A stretch of DNA of 64,000 bases, from the NCBI RefSeq assembly GCF_019511605.1, contig NZ_JAEUAV010000007.1:1-64000 (forward strand), given 5' to 3'. Source of the stretch: Paraburkholderia phenoliruptrix (lineage in GTDB: Bacteria > Pseudomonadota > Gammaproteobacteria > Burkholderiales > Burkholderiaceae). Within the stretch, counting starts at the first letter, position 1. Every line of letters starts with the position of its first letter. The position numbers and the translations under genes are program-made. The notes under the pieces were generated by a model that saw only the letters and a list, made by a program, of their open reading frames with translations, was not told where the DNA came from and ran no database searches. Positions 45,590 through 54,655 of the stretch are shown here, one piece after another.

Positions 45590-46888
45590 TTATTCCCGAC
45601 TGGCAAGCGCATGCCGCCCTTCGTCAGCGGAAGAGAGCGTCGACCGGTCGGACGAGCCCGCGCCGCTATCAGCCGTGCGCGAATTCTGATCTCCCCACAC
45701 CACGGAGTTATCAACCGCGTACAACCGGCAAGGCGCCGAGCTCTGTTTCTGGCAGTTGGCAATGGCGACCGACATGGGATCGTCGCCGCCCTCGGCCCAC
45801 GACCACGCACCCGTATCGGAGACGGCAAACGCGCGGCTCGGGTACTGGCGCAGGAAGTTGCGATACCCATTGCGGCCGGCTTCGTCGACGTAAGGCACGG
45901 CGTCGACGGCATCCACCGAAGCAAAGCCGCTCGCCTTCGGGGCGGATGGGTCTTCGACGCGATACTGCACCCCTGTGGGCATGCCCACGCGCGCGAGGAA
46001 CGCCTCCACAGCCGGCCACCAGACATGCACGCCGTCGCGATCGCCAACCAGCCGGTGTGCGTCGTTCTTGTAGGTGCCGTAGTCGACCATCTTGGCGCTC
46101 GCGCCGTGCGCGACGTACGCCGCATACATGCTGGCGATGAGCGGCGCATTCCACACCGAATCGTTGTCGCCGTACATCCACAGCGAGGGCACTTTGGTCT
46201 TGTCGCCGTATGTGCCGAAAGCACGCGTCAGGTTGCCCTGCCAGTCGCCGCACGCGTCCTGCCGCAAGCCGCCCGAGAAGTTGATCAGCGCCCGCACGCC
46301 TCGCGCGGCTTCGGTGCCGTAGGCCATCGTCGCGAGGCCGCCGTGCGACGTGCCTGCTACCACGATATGCGACGCGTCGACGTAAGGCTGCTTCGACATG
46401 TAGTCGACCGTGGCCGCCACGTCAGCGGCCTGCGACATGCCGTTGCGTTCGACATCGCAGCCGTCCTGATGATAAACGCCGCCCGACTGGCCGAAGCCCT
46501 GGCGGTTGGGCGCCACCACCACATAACCGCGGCGCACGAATTCGCGCGCGAGCGGCAGCGGGTCGCTGCGCTCCTGCATGCGCGGATCGCCGGGAATCTT
46601 GCCGTGATTGAAGACGATCATCGGAAACGGGCCTGCGCCGTCCGGCTTGTAAATCGTCGTTTGAAGCGTGATCTCGCCGTCGGCGTCGACGGGAATGCGG
46701 ATGATCTGCTGGTTCAGGCGCGCGCTCGGCAGATATACGTCGTCCGGCAGCGCGATGCGCGGCACCTGCGCGCGAGCGAGGGGTCCTGGCTGGCCGTCTG
46801 CGAGCGGGTTCGCGTGCGCGGCTGCGACAGCGCACGTAGCCGCTGCACAGATCGCCGCCCACCTGACCAGAACCTTGCTCAATACCAT
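45590..46888 (-). CDS. Exported alpha/beta hydrolase (dienelactone hydrolase-like) with C-terminal extension
   Basis: 432 aa. The signal peptide ends at about residue 26 (AAAHA before NPLA). The serine-hydrolase core follows: HGKIPGD oxyanion region, nucleophile S181 in GTSHGG, Asp in MYGDNDSVW, and His in YKNDAHRLVGD. After about residue 300 comes an extension with DAVPYVDEAGRNGYRNFLRQYPSRAF, then AIANCQKQSSAPCRLYAVDNSVVW, a Cys-pair pattern like that of small secreted repeat domains (DUF4189-like). It ends in a Ser/Asp-rich tail. Probably periplasmic; substrate unknown (ester or small peptide). Confidence 0.85.
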   Translation of the reverse strand: MVLSKVLVRWAAICAAATCAVAAAHANPLADGQPGPLARAQVPRIALPDDVYLPSARLNQQIIRIPVDADGEITLQTTIYKPDGAGPFPMIVFNHGKIPGDPRMQERSDPLPLAREFVRRGYVVVAPNRQGFGQSGGVYHQDGCDVERNGMSQAADVAATVDYMSKQPYVDASHIVVAGTSHGGLATMAYGTEAARGVRALINFSGGLRQDACGDWQGNLTRAFGTYGDKTKVPSLWMYGDNDSVWNAPLIASMYAAYVAHGASAKMVDYGTYKNDAHRLVGDRDGVHVWWPAVEAFLARVGMPTGVQYRVEDPSAPKASGFASVDAVDAVPYVDEAGRNGYRNFLRQYPSRAFAVSDTGAWSWAEGGDDPMSVAIANCQKQSSAPCRLYAVDNSVVWGDQNSRTADSGAGSSDRSTLSSADEGRHALASRE

Positions 46889-47543
46889 TCACGTACCTGC
46901 CTGAAAAAAGCCTCAACGCCTGCTTTGCATTTATCGGAACACGCGGCTGACGTTTGCCTTTCGCGCGCGTTCGCGACAAACAAAAACATGCTCACGTACG
47001 CATTGCGCGGAGCGCACGCACGCCAACTCGAGATCGCACGGGATAAACCCAACGGCCGACGCGACCCCACGCGCCGATGATGAACGCCACATCTGCTGCC
47101 AGAGCCGTTGCCGCAACCCCTACTATCTGGTTATCGGCAGGCGCCGGCGCAACTTGCGGAACCCTTACCAACTGGCCCTCGCAGCGTGACGTCATGAAGC
47201 AACGGCCTCATCCTGGCACGACAATTTTGTTTTGTGCAATCAAGGAGAACCCGCGACGAAAAAATTGCCGTGTCGGGCGCGAGGCCGCAGGCGCTGGGGC
47301 CGACGGCAAGAGGTGCGCGAAGGAAGGCGCCCTCAGGCGCGAACAGAGGCGCAAACGGGCTTTAAATCGACGTATAAAGCAGAAATTCAATCGCCCGCTG
47401 CCTAGGTCTACCGGGCAATGGCGCGGCAGCCGGGCTGTCGCGCCGAGCCAACAGCAGGGCAATGGCGCACCTATAGGGCCATATGCAATATCGGCGGCTT
47501 GTCCGCAGTCGCGCTGTGTAAGGCTCGGAAAGCTGCTGAAGAA
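46889..47543. other. Unexplained 655-bp gap
   Basis: This is the largest gap in the window, between ychJ (leftward, ending at 47544) and the exported hydrolase. The longest open frame (rightward, 47077-47571) begins with a plausible stretch but becomes a highly basic low-complexity peptide that overlaps ychJ on the opposite strand, so I reject it. A ribosome-site-like AAGGAGAA occurs at about 47243 without a good gene after it. No RNA family, repeat or mobile remnant is recognised. Confidence 0.45.
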
Positions 47544-47993
47544 CTATTCGCGCACGTCGCCGTCGACGTAAAGCCAGCGGCCGTTGTCGTCGCGAATGAA
47601 GCGGCTCAATTCATGCAACCGATGCGCGCGGCCAGCCACCTTGTATCGCGCGACGAATTCGACGGTTGCGTGTGCCGGGTCTGTCTGCGCAAACGCCTTG
47701 ATTTGCAGTCCGAGCCAACGCGGGGCGTCGGGCGCCGCGGTGTCTGCATCGAGATCGGCGGGGCAGGTGGCTGGCGCCCATGTGGCGCGCAGATAATCCG
47801 TTGCGCCCACAACATAGGCGCTGTAGCGCGAGCGCATTAGCTCGAGCGCGCGCGGCGCCAGTTCGCCGCCGTCTATGTAACGGCCGCAGCACTGCGCAAA
47901 ACGCGGTGGTTTTGCAGCGCCGGACGGGTGTGGCGCAGCGCCCCCGCAAGGACAATCAACGGGGCGTTGCGCGGACGATTTGTGCTTGCTCAT
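47544..47993 (-). CDS. ychJ: YchJ family protein (SEC-C / UPF0225)
   Basis: 149 aa. N-terminal cysteine motif (CPCGGAAP, then FAQCCGRYIDG) of the SEC-C-like zinc type, then an NTF2-like domain (ALELMRSRYSAYVVGATDYLRATW, VEFVARYKVAGRAHRLHELSRF, WLYVDGDV). Function unknown; the SEC-C element in SecA binds zinc and SecB or ribosomes. It is the last gene of the carbonic anhydrase - thiolase - SDR - acyl-CoA dehydrogenase run, six bases after the dehydrogenase stop. Confidence 0.92.
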   Translation of the reverse strand: MSKHKSSAQRPVDCPCGGAAPHPSGAAKPPRFAQCCGRYIDGGELAPRALELMRSRYSAYVVGATDYLRATWAPATCPADLDADTAAPDAPRWLGLQIKAFAQTDPAHATVEFVARYKVAGRAHRLHELSRFIRDDNGRWLYVDGDVRE

Positions 47994-47999
47994 CGAAAT

Positions 48000-49130
48000 C
48001 TAACCAAGACCGCGTGCGATCAGTATCTTCTGGATGTCGCTCGTGCCTTCGTAGATCTGGCAGACGCGCACGTCGCGATAAATCCGTTCGACGGGAAAGT
48101 CGCTCAGATACCCATAACCGCCGTGAATCTGCAGCGCCGCGGAACAGATGCGCTCGGCCGCCTCGGAGGCAAACAGCTTCGCCATGGCGGCTTCCGTGAG
48201 ACAGGGCTGGCCCGCGTCTTTCAACGCGGCTGCGTGCCAGATCAACTGACGCGCGGCTTCGAGTTGCGTGGCCATCTCCGCGAGACGGAATTGCACGGCC
48301 TGATGCGAGAAGAGCGGCGCGCCGAAGCTCTCGCGCTCTTTCGCATAGCTCAATGCCGCTTCGAACGCCGCGCGCGCCATGCCGACGCTCTGCGCCGCGA
48401 TGCCGATGCGCCCGCCTTCGAGCCCCGATAGCGCAATGCGATAACCCTCGCCCTCCGCGCCGATCAGATTGGCGGCCGGCACGCGGCAATCTTCGAACAC
48501 GATCTGCGCGGTGTCCGACGAATGCTGTCCGAGCTTGTCTTCGAGCCGCGCCACCACGTAGCCTTGGCTGTCGGTCGGCACGATGAACGCGCTGATGCCG
48601 CGCTTGCCCGCGGCCTTGTCGGTGACAGCCATTACGATCGCAACGTTGGCGTTCTTGCCGCTCGTGATGAACTGCTTCACGCCGTTGAGCACGTACGTGT
48701 CGCCTTCGCGTATTGCGGTGGTGCGCAGCGCCGACGCGTCGGAGCCCGCCTGCGGTTCGGTCAGGCAAAACGCGCCGAGCATCTCGCCGCGCGCGAGGGG
48801 CGTGAGCCAGTCGCGCTTCTGCGCGTCGTTGCCGTAGCTCAGCAGAATGCTGCACACGGGGCAGTTGTTTACCGAGATCGCTGTGGACGTGCCGCCGTCG
48901 CCGGCTGCGATTTCCTCGAGAATCAGCGCGAGTGCGAGCGCGTCCATGCCGGCGCCGCCGTAGGTTTCGGGCACAAGCACGCCGTAGGCGCCGAGCCCGG
49001 CAAGCTGACGGTGCACGTCATTCGGAAAAGTGCGCTCGCGGTCCCATGCCGCCGCGTACGGCGTGATAGCTTCGCGCACGAAGGTGCGCAGCGCGTCGCG
49101 CACCATCAGGTGATCCTGATCAAGCACCAT
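48000..49130 (-). CDS. Acyl-CoA dehydrogenase
   Basis: FAD enzyme making 2-enoyl-CoA and passing electrons to ETF. 376 aa. Signatures: CLTEPQAGSDASALRTTA near the flavin, GVKQFITSGKNANVAIVMA, and RDVRCQIYEGTSDIQKILIARGLG-type ending, where E361 is the likely catalytic base at the short/branched-chain position. The chain-length class cannot be read reliably. It lies 12 bp after the SDR gene and six before ychJ, in an operon with a thiolase. Confidence 0.93.
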   Translation of the reverse strand: MVLDQDHLMVRDALRTFVREAITPYAAAWDRERTFPNDVHRQLAGLGAYGVLVPETYGGAGMDALALALILEEIAAGDGGTSTAISVNNCPVCSILLSYGNDAQKRDWLTPLARGEMLGAFCLTEPQAGSDASALRTTAIREGDTYVLNGVKQFITSGKNANVAIVMAVTDKAAGKRGISAFIVPTDSQGYVVARLEDKLGQHSSDTAQIVFEDCRVPAANLIGAEGEGYRIALSGLEGGRIGIAAQSVGMARAAFEAALSYAKERESFGAPLFSHQAVQFRLAEMATQLEAARQLIWHAAALKDAGQPCLTEAAMAKLFASEAAERICSAALQIHGGYGYLSDFPVERIYRDVRVCQIYEGTSDIQKILIARGLG

Positions 49131-49142
49131 GAGCCAGCCTCC

Positions 49143-49820
49143 TCACCAGTCGAGCTGCGTGCTGTCGTATTGATAGAAGCGGCCGTTGAAGGCCTCGCGC
49201 GAGGCCGCAGCCTGCGCGAGCACTTCGCGCATGCCGCTCACGCTGCGCGTGGGATGGACGGCGGCCTGTGCGCCGCCCATGTCGGTCTGCACCCAGCCCG
49301 GATGCAGCGACACGCAGGTCGCACGCTGTGCTTCGAGCGACGCGAGCTTGAGCGCGTCGTTCAGCGCCGCCTTGCTCACGCGATACAGCCAGCCGCTCGT
49401 GCCGCTGGGATCGGCGATGCTGCCCATCCTGCTCGAAATAACCGCGAGTACGCCGCCTGTTTCCTCGACGAGCGGCAGCAGGATCGGCATGAGTTGCATC
49501 GGGCCGCGCACGTTGGTGTGCATCACATGGTCGAAGTCTTCGGCGGTGATGGTTTCAATACCTTCGCTGCGCGGACCATAAACGCCCGACACGACGATCG
49601 CGAGATCGACATGTTCACCGTCGAGCTTCCAGCCGAGTGCTGCAATATCCGCAGGCTCTGTAACGTCGACGGAATAGGGCTGTGCACCGAGCTGGGACAG
49701 CGCGTCGAGCGCGGCGCCGTCGCGCGCGGTGGCGAGCACGCGCCAGCCGCTTTCCTTGTACTGCCGGACAAACTCCTGACCGATGCCGCGCGACGCACCG
49801 ACGATCAACACTGTTTTCAT
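49143..49820 (-). CDS. Short-chain dehydrogenase/reductase
   Basis: NAD(P)-dependent oxidoreductase, 225 aa from the ATG at 49820. Its ribosome site is almost perfect (GGAGGTGATTCC then ATG), suggesting high translation. The cofactor loop is GASRGIG (8-14), and the active site is VISSRMGS (Ser) with YRVSKAAL (Tyr/Lys). The C-terminal SREAFNGRFYQYDSTQLDW is that of the sniffer/CsgA-like SDR subgroup. Placed between thiolase and acyl-CoA dehydrogenase, a 3-hydroxyacyl-CoA substrate is possible but not certain. Confidence 0.92.
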   Translation of the reverse strand: MKTVLIVGASRGIGQEFVRQYKESGWRVLATARDGAALDALSQLGAQPYSVDVTEPADIAALGWKLDGEHVDLAIVVSGVYGPRSEGIETITAEDFDHVMHTNVRGPMQLMPILLPLVEETGGVLAVISSRMGSIADPSGTSGWLYRVSKAALNDALKLASLEAQRATCVSLHPGWVQTDMGGAQAAVHPTRSVSGMREVLAQAAASREAFNGRFYQYDSTQLDW

Positions 49821-49867
49821 GGAATCACCTCCAACTATGCAAAGCGCCTGAACCTGCGGGCGACGTG

Positions 49868-51076
49868 TCAAACCAGTTCGATACCCATGGCAGTCGCTTC
49901 GCCCCCGCCGATGCACAACGTTGCGACGCCGCGCTTGCCGCCGCGCTTTTTCAGCGCGCCGATCAGCGTCACGATGATGCGCGCGCCGGACGCGCCAATC
50001 GGATGGCCGAGCGCGCATGCGCCGCCGTGCACGTTGACCTTGTCGTGCGGGAGCTTGTGCTCTTTCATGGCTGCCATGGTCACCACGGCGAAAGCCTCGT
50101 TGATTTCGAACAGATCGACTTCGTCCGCGCGCCAGCCGTTCTTGTCGAACAGCTTGCGAATCGCGCCGACGGGCGCGGTGGTGAATTTCGCCGGTTCCTG
50201 CGCGAAAGTGGAGTGTCCGACCACGCGCGCAAGCGGCTTGACGCCGAGGCGCTTTGCCGTCGATTCGCGCATCATGACGAGCGCCGCGGCGCCGTCCGAA
50301 ATGGACGACGAGTTCGCGGCCGTCACCGTGCCGGTTTTGCTGAACGCGGGCTTGAGCGCGGGGATCTTGTCGAGGTTCGCCTTGTAGGGCTGCTCGTCGT
50401 GCTCGACGCTCACTTCGCCTTTGCGGCTTTGCACTTTCACCGGCGCGATTTCCCACGTGAACGAACCGTCTTCGTTTGCGCGCTTCGCGCGGTTCAGCGA
50501 CTCGACAGCGAACGCGTCCTGGGCTTCGCGCGTGAAGTCGAACGACGCCGCGCATTCTTCCGCGAAGGTGCCCATCAGGCGGCCTTTTTCGTAGGCGTCT
50601 TCAAGGCCGTCGTAGAACATGTGATCGATCACCTGACCGTGGCCCATACGCATGCCGGCTCGCGCTTTGGGCAGCAGGTACGGCGCGTTCGTCATGCTCT
50701 CCATGCCGCCCGCGACGATCACGTCGACCGAGCCGGCGGCCAGCATGTCGTGTGCGAACATTGCGGCGCGCATGCCGGAGCCGCACATCTTGTTGACCGT
50801 CGTGCTGCCGGTGGAAAGCGGCAGGCCGGCACCGAGCGCGGCTTGTCGCGCGGGCGCCTGTCCGAGGCCCGCGGGCAGCACGCAGCCCATCACCACTTCG
50901 TCGATCTGATCGGGCCTGAGGCCGGCGCGTTGCACCGCGGCTTCGATCGCAATCGAGCCGAGTTGCGGCGCGCTCAGCGACGCGAAATCGCCCTGAAACG
51001 CAGCCATCGGCGTGCGCGCCGCGCTCACGATCACCACGGGATCGGCGCCCGTACCGCTCATATTCGTCTCACTCAT
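49868..51076 (-). CDS. Acetyl-CoA C-acetyltransferase (thiolase)
   Basis: Thiolase interconverting acetoacetyl-CoA and two acetyl-CoA. 402 aa, starting at the ATG at 51076, which lies inside the last codons of the carbonic anhydrase (8-bp overlap); an ATG 15 bp later is an alternative. The catalytic set is complete: C98 (NKMCGSGM), H358 (GACALGHPIGASG) and C388 (TLCIGGGEA), with NEAFA. The sequence is closest to biosynthetic or ketone-body thiolases (AtoB/PhaA type). Confidence 0.95.
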   Translation of the reverse strand: MSETNMSGTGADPVVIVSAARTPMAAFQGDFASLSAPQLGSIAIEAAVQRAGLRPDQIDEVVMGCVLPAGLGQAPARQAALGAGLPLSTGSTTVNKMCGSGMRAAMFAHDMLAAGSVDVIVAGGMESMTNAPYLLPKARAGMRMGHGQVIDHMFYDGLEDAYEKGRLMGTFAEECAASFDFTREAQDAFAVESLNRAKRANEDGSFTWEIAPVKVQSRKGEVSVEHDEQPYKANLDKIPALKPAFSKTGTVTAANSSSISDGAAALVMMRESTAKRLGVKPLARVVGHSTFAQEPAKFTTAPVGAIRKLFDKNGWRADEVDLFEINEAFAVVTMAAMKEHKLPHDKVNVHGGACALGHPIGASGARIIVTLIGALKKRGGKRGVATLCIGGGEATAMGIELV

Positions 51077-51845
51077 GTTTTAGCTCCTTGATTACACCTT
51101 CGACGATGGCCGGCACGTCGCCGAGCCGGGCCGCGTCGGCGGCCACCACGTCGTTCTCCGTCGCATGGGCGCCGCTTGCCGAGACTCCGGCCACGCAACG
51201 CTCATAGGTCTGTTCGAGCGCGGCCGCGTTGTTCACCGTCATGCCGAGGTCGCGCACCTTGCCGTCGTGCACGCCATACGCCCAGCCGTGCACGGTCAGT
51301 TCCTGGCCGCGCGCCCAGGCATCGTTGACGATGGTGGTGCGGCACACGTTCACCACCTGTTCGATCGTGTTCAGTTCGACGAGGCGGCGGTGACGTGCCT
51401 CGCCAAGCGGCCATTCGTCGAGCAGCGCGGCATGCTTCGCACGCACGTCCTGCACGTGATGCAGCCAGTTATCCGCGAGACCCACGCGGCGGCCGTGCAA
51501 CGCGGCGCCCACGCCCGAGCAGCCATAGTGGCCCACCACCATGATGTGCTTGACCTTGAGCAGGTCGACGGCGAACTGGATCACCGACAGACAGTTCAGG
51601 TCCGTATGCACGACCACGTTCGCGATGTTTCTGTGCACGAACACTTCGCCCGGCGGCAGACCGATGATCTGGTTAGCCGGCACGCGCGAGTCGGAGCAGC
51701 CGATCCACAGATACTCCGGCGTCTGCTGATGCGCGAGGCGCGAGAAGTACTCCGGGTCTTCGGCAAGCTTGCGGGCGACCCACGCGTCGTTGTTCTCGAA
51801 CAGATGGGCGAGCGGATGGGCAGAGTTGGAAGCGTTCATGTTCAT
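51069..51845 (-). CDS. can: Beta-class carbonic anhydrase
   Basis: Zinc enzyme interconverting CO2 and bicarbonate. 258 aa. Zinc ligands C50, H106 and C109 with the CSDSR dyad (D52, R54) and the HYGCSGV motif. An ATG two codons in (51839) is an alternative start. The C-terminus is about 35 residues longer than in E. coli Can (220 aa), ending in a helical ATENDVVAADAARLGDVPAIVEGVIKE segment. Its last codons overlap the thiolase start by eight bases, so the two are translationally coupled. It heads the operon. Confidence 0.94.
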   Translation of the reverse strand: MNMNASNSAHPLAHLFENNDAWVARKLAEDPEYFSRLAHQQTPEYLWIGCSDSRVPANQIIGLPPGEVFVHRNIANVVVHTDLNCLSVIQFAVDLLKVKHIMVVGHYGCSGVGAALHGRRVGLADNWLHHVQDVRAKHAALLDEWPLGEARHRRLVELNTIEQVVNVCRTTIVNDAWARGQELTVHGWAYGVHDGKVRDLGMTVNNAAALEQTYERCVAGVSASGAHATENDVVAADAARLGDVPAIVEGVIKELKHE

Positions 51846-51888
51846 GATGCGTTTTGGCAGTTATGCGGCCGTTAGTGCGGCCGTTTCG

Positions 51889-51903
51889 TTACGTTACGTT
51901 GAA
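51889..51903. promoter_or_regulatory. LiuR-like half-palindrome before the carbonic anhydrase operon
   Basis: TTACGTTACGTTGAA here resembles TTACGTTATCGTCAA at 54583-54597 beside the MerR gene, with one base less in the centre and a shared TTACGTTA core. It lies 44-58 bp before the operon's first ATG. A weak suggestion that the MerR regulator also acts here. Confidence 0.25.
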
Positions 51904-51959
51904 TTCGGGTTAGTCGATGCGATTGGCGGACCACATGTGGCACATGCCGCGCGAGCGGG

Positions 51960-53855
51960 TCAGGCGACTCTCATGCTGCGTTCGTCGGCGGGTGGGTCGG
52001 CGGTTGGGTCGGCTGGCCGGTCGGCTTGCAGGCCGGCTTGTGACCCGTCGGCATCATCTGCCTTCTGTGCGCCGGATGCCGCAGGCTCAAAGCGCTCCGG
52101 ATAGCGGATGCAAAACCGCACGCTGCTGTCATACGGAAAGAAATCGGGCAATTCGCCTTTGAGTAGATGATCCTTGTGCTTTTGCCATAGCGCGGGGTCG
52201 AAGAAGTCCGCGTGATGCTGCATGAACGAGCGGCGCACGCGCGGGTCGCCGAGCAGGAAAGTGCCATACGTCTCCGGGAAAATGTCGTGCGGAGCGACTG
52301 AGTACCACGCCTCGCCCGACATTTCGTCTTCTTCGTTGCGCGGGGCCGGCACCGCGCGCACGTTGCAGTCAGTCAGATATTCGATTTCGTCGTAGTCGTA
52401 GAACACCACGCGGCCGTGGCGCGTCACGCCGAAGTTCTTGTACAGCATGTCGCCGGGGAAAATGTTCGCCTGCATCAATTCCTTCACGGCGTTGCCGTAT
52501 TCCTTGATGCCGTGATCGACATCGGCGTCGCTGCCGTTTTGCAGGAACAGGTTCAACGGCACCATGCGGCGCTCGATATACATATGGCGAATCACCACGT
52601 TCTCGCCGTCGTATTCGAGCAGCGACGGCACTTCCTTTTCGAGCTCGCGCAACAGCGTTTCGTCGAGGCGCGAAATGGGCAGCGCCACGCTCGAATATTC
52701 CAGCGTGTCGGCCATGCGCCCCAGCCGATCGTGGCGCTTCACGAGCTGATACTTCTCCTGGATCTTCGCGCGCGTGGTTTCTTTGGGCGGCGGGAAGTTG
52801 TCCTTGATGAGCTTGAAGACGTACGGAAACGAAGGCAGCGTGAACACCAGCATGACGAGCCCTTTGATGCCGGGCGCGATGATGAACTGATCGCTCGAAT
52901 GCGAAAGGTGATGCAGCAGATCGCGATAGAACAGATTCTTGCCCTGCTTCTGCAAGCCGACCGACGTGTAGATTTCTGCCTTCGGCTTGCCCGGCATGAT
53001 CATGCCGAGAAACTCTACATAAGCGGACGGCACTTCCATGTCGACCAGAAAGTACGAATGCGAGAAGCTGAAAATGATCAGCAACTGTTCGCGCTTGAGC
53101 AGCACCGTGTCGAGCGCAAGCACGCCGGGCTTTACGTGACGCAGCGGCACGGCGAACGGCAGCAGCATGTCGCCGTTGATGATGCGCCCGATGATATACG
53201 CCGATTTGTTGCGAAAAAACAGCGACGAAAGCACATGAATCTGGAAGTTCGGCGCTTCGTCGAAAGTGCCGAACGCGTCGTGAATCGCCTGCATCACGCA
53301 GCCCACGTCGCGCGTGAGATCTTCGAACGGCGGCTCGAGCTGGAAATTCGTGACAATGCGCTCGAGTGTCGCGGCGAGCCCGTCTTTGCCAGGGTAATAC
53401 GCGCGATACGTCGGCTTGGCGGCCGGCTCGTCGTTCTCGAGGTATTCCGTCGAGATCGCCGGGCGCACGAAAATGAAGTCGTTGTTGAAATACGAGCGGT
53501 GCAGGATCTTGCAGCACACCGAATTGAAAAACGTCTCCGCGCACTCCGGCTGGCGGTGCGTGGTCAAGAGGCCAATGTAGTGGAGCTTGATCTGCTGCCA
53601 CACTTCACTGTCGATATTTTCCGCGTCGTACTCGTCTTCGAGCAGTTCGACGCATTCCTGCACGCGGTCGTCGTATGAAGTAATGCGCTCGCGCGCGAGC
53701 TTTTGCAGACCATGCCAGTCGCCGCGCTCGAACAGCGTCTTGGCGTGGATCGCCGCGTCGCGAAAGATCCGGTAGTGCCGGTCGAATCCTTCCAGCATGG
53801 TTTGGGCGACGTCAAAGCCGATTTGCGACGACAACAGTTTGGGAAAGTGATTCAT
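51960..53855 (-). CDS. aceK: Isocitrate dehydrogenase kinase/phosphatase
   Basis: Bifunctional enzyme that phosphorylates and dephosphorylates isocitrate dehydrogenase, switching flux to the glyoxylate shunt. 631 aa, against 578 in E. coli. Motifs: [12 protein letters not shown] nucleotide loop, [10 protein letters not shown] with the ATP-binding Lys, and [32 protein letters not shown] holding the catalytic Asp residues. The extra length is mostly a C-terminal Ala/Asp/Pro-rich tail (from about 590) with repeats of A-D-P type. No aceA or aceB is adjacent. Confidence 0.97.
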   Translation of the reverse strand: MNHFPKLLSSQIGFDVAQTMLEGFDRHYRIFRDAAIHAKTLFERGDWHGLQKLARERITSYDDRVQECVELLEDEYDAENIDSEVWQQIKLHYIGLLTTHRQPECAETFFNSVCCKILHRSYFNNDFIFVRPAISTEYLENDEPAAKPTYRAYYPGKDGLAATLERIVTNFQLEPPFEDLTRDVGCVMQAIHDAFGTFDEAPNFQIHVLSSLFFRNKSAYIIGRIINGDMLLPFAVPLRHVKPGVLALDTVLLKREQLLIIFSFSHSYFLVDMEVPSAYVEFLGMIMPGKPKAEIYTSVGLQKQGKNLFYRDLLHHLSHSSDQFIIAPGIKGLVMLVFTLPSFPYVFKLIKDNFPPPKETTRAKIQEKYQLVKRHDRLGRMADTLEYSSVALPISRLDETLLRELEKEVPSLLEYDGENVVIRHMYIERRMVPLNLFLQNGSDADVDHGIKEYGNAVKELMQANIFPGDMLYKNFGVTRHGRVVFYDYDEIEYLTDCNVRAVPAPRNEEDEMSGEAWYSVAPHDIFPETYGTFLLGDPRVRRSFMQHHADFFDPALWQKHKDHLLKGELPDFFPYDSSVRFCIRYPERFEPAASGAQKADDADGSQAGLQADRPADPTADPPADERSMRVA

Positions 53856-54089
53856 GTCGACCGTGCATTCGTCTCATGTCGTGAAGACACCCATGATTGT
53901 ATCGTTCGGGTGGCCTGCGACGCATTGCGTCAACCGGCTCGCGCCCTTGCTCGGCGCGGGGCGTGGCCGGACATGTGCCGACTTTTCCGGGCAACTGCGT
54001 CTAATGCGCCGGTTCGGCATCGCTAAACGACTCAACTTGCAGCAAAAAAATTCGTCCGCTTTGTGCGGGTGACTCGTTCTGCGACCCGT

Positions 54090-54530
54090 TCAGGCAGACT
54101 TGGACTCGCGCGCTTGCCGGACTTCTTTTGCTCCGGCTGCCGCATGCGTGCCGCTCTCGAGCAGCGCGCGCGCCTGAGCTTCATATTGCGCGAGGTCTTC
54201 GAGCGTCGCGTTCAGGTCTTCCAGTTGCCGCTCGAGCACCTCACGATGACGCGCGACCGTGTCCAGAAATGCGTGCAGCTGCGGGACGGTATCCGTCGGC
54301 GATTCGTACACGTCGAGCAGATCGCGAATTTCAGAGAGCGTGAAGCCGAGCCGCTTGCCGCGCAGCGTCAGCTTCAGCCGCGTGCGGTCGCGACCCGAAT
54401 AGACGCGCCGCAGGCCACTCGATCCCTCGCGGCTCGGCGAGAGTAAACCCTGGTCTTCGTAGAAGCGGATGGCGCGCGGCGTGACGTCGAATTCGCGCGC
54501 GAGCTCGGTGATCGTGTATTGGGTGGTCAT
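54090..54530 (-). CDS. MerR-family regulator, cysteine-free (LiuR-like)
   Basis: 146 aa. N-terminal MerR winged HTH (YTITELAREFDVTPRAIRFYEDQGLLSPSREGSSGLRRVYSGRDRTRLKLTLRGKRLGF) and a dimerisation coiled coil (about 85-120). There is no cysteine in the whole protein, so it is not a metal sensor. The short acidic C-terminus and the neighbouring acyl-CoA genes fit LiuR, the branched-chain catabolism regulator, but that name is inference. It is divergent from an MBL hydrolase gene, with a palindromic site between. Confidence 0.9.
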   Translation of the reverse strand: MTTQYTITELAREFDVTPRAIRFYEDQGLLSPSREGSSGLRRVYSGRDRTRLKLTLRGKRLGFTLSEIRDLLDVYESPTDTVPQLHAFLDTVARHREVLERQLEDLNATLEDLAQYEAQARALLESGTHAAAGAKEVRQARESKSA

Positions 54531-54566
54531 CGGGACATTCAGGAGTCGGGCACAAAACCGGATTGG

Positions 54567-54597
54567 ACGATAGAATCGACGTTTACGTTATCGTCAA
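54567..54597 (-). promoter_or_regulatory. MerR-type promoter and palindromic operator
   Basis: Leftward -35 TTGACG (54592-54597), a 19-bp spacer and -10 TATCGT (54567-54572). Long 19-bp spacers are the mark of MerR-controlled promoters. The palindrome TTTACGTTATCGTCAA (54582-54597, form TT-ACG----CGT-AA) overlaps the -35 and half the spacer, somewhat off-centre. It resembles LiuR sites as I recall them (TT/ACG with CGT/AA arms). Confidence 0.5.
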
Positions 54598-54655
54598 CCT
54601 GGGTTGAATGCAACCGGCGGCAAAGTACGCGCAAGGCGTGGAGGAAGACACTCGA

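Noticed and set aside
45137..47080. Rightward 647-codon open frame
   Set aside because: It runs antisense across the exported hydrolase and the neighbouring gaps, has Arg/His-rich composition typical of a GC-rich shadow frame and no family resemblance.
47077..47571. 164-codon rightward frame in the largest gap
   Set aside because: It becomes highly basic and low-complexity, overlaps ychJ and lacks a ribosome site, so I leave the gap unassigned.
51960..52110. Repeat-like GGTCGG run at the aceK 3' end as a mobile or structural element
   Set aside because: It is the codon repeat of an Ala/Asp/Pro-rich protein tail, not an independent element.
54608..54655. Upstream ATG for the MBL gene at 54608
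   Set aside because: No ribosome site, and the 16 added residues do not look like part of the fold; the later ATG has GGAGGA upstream.
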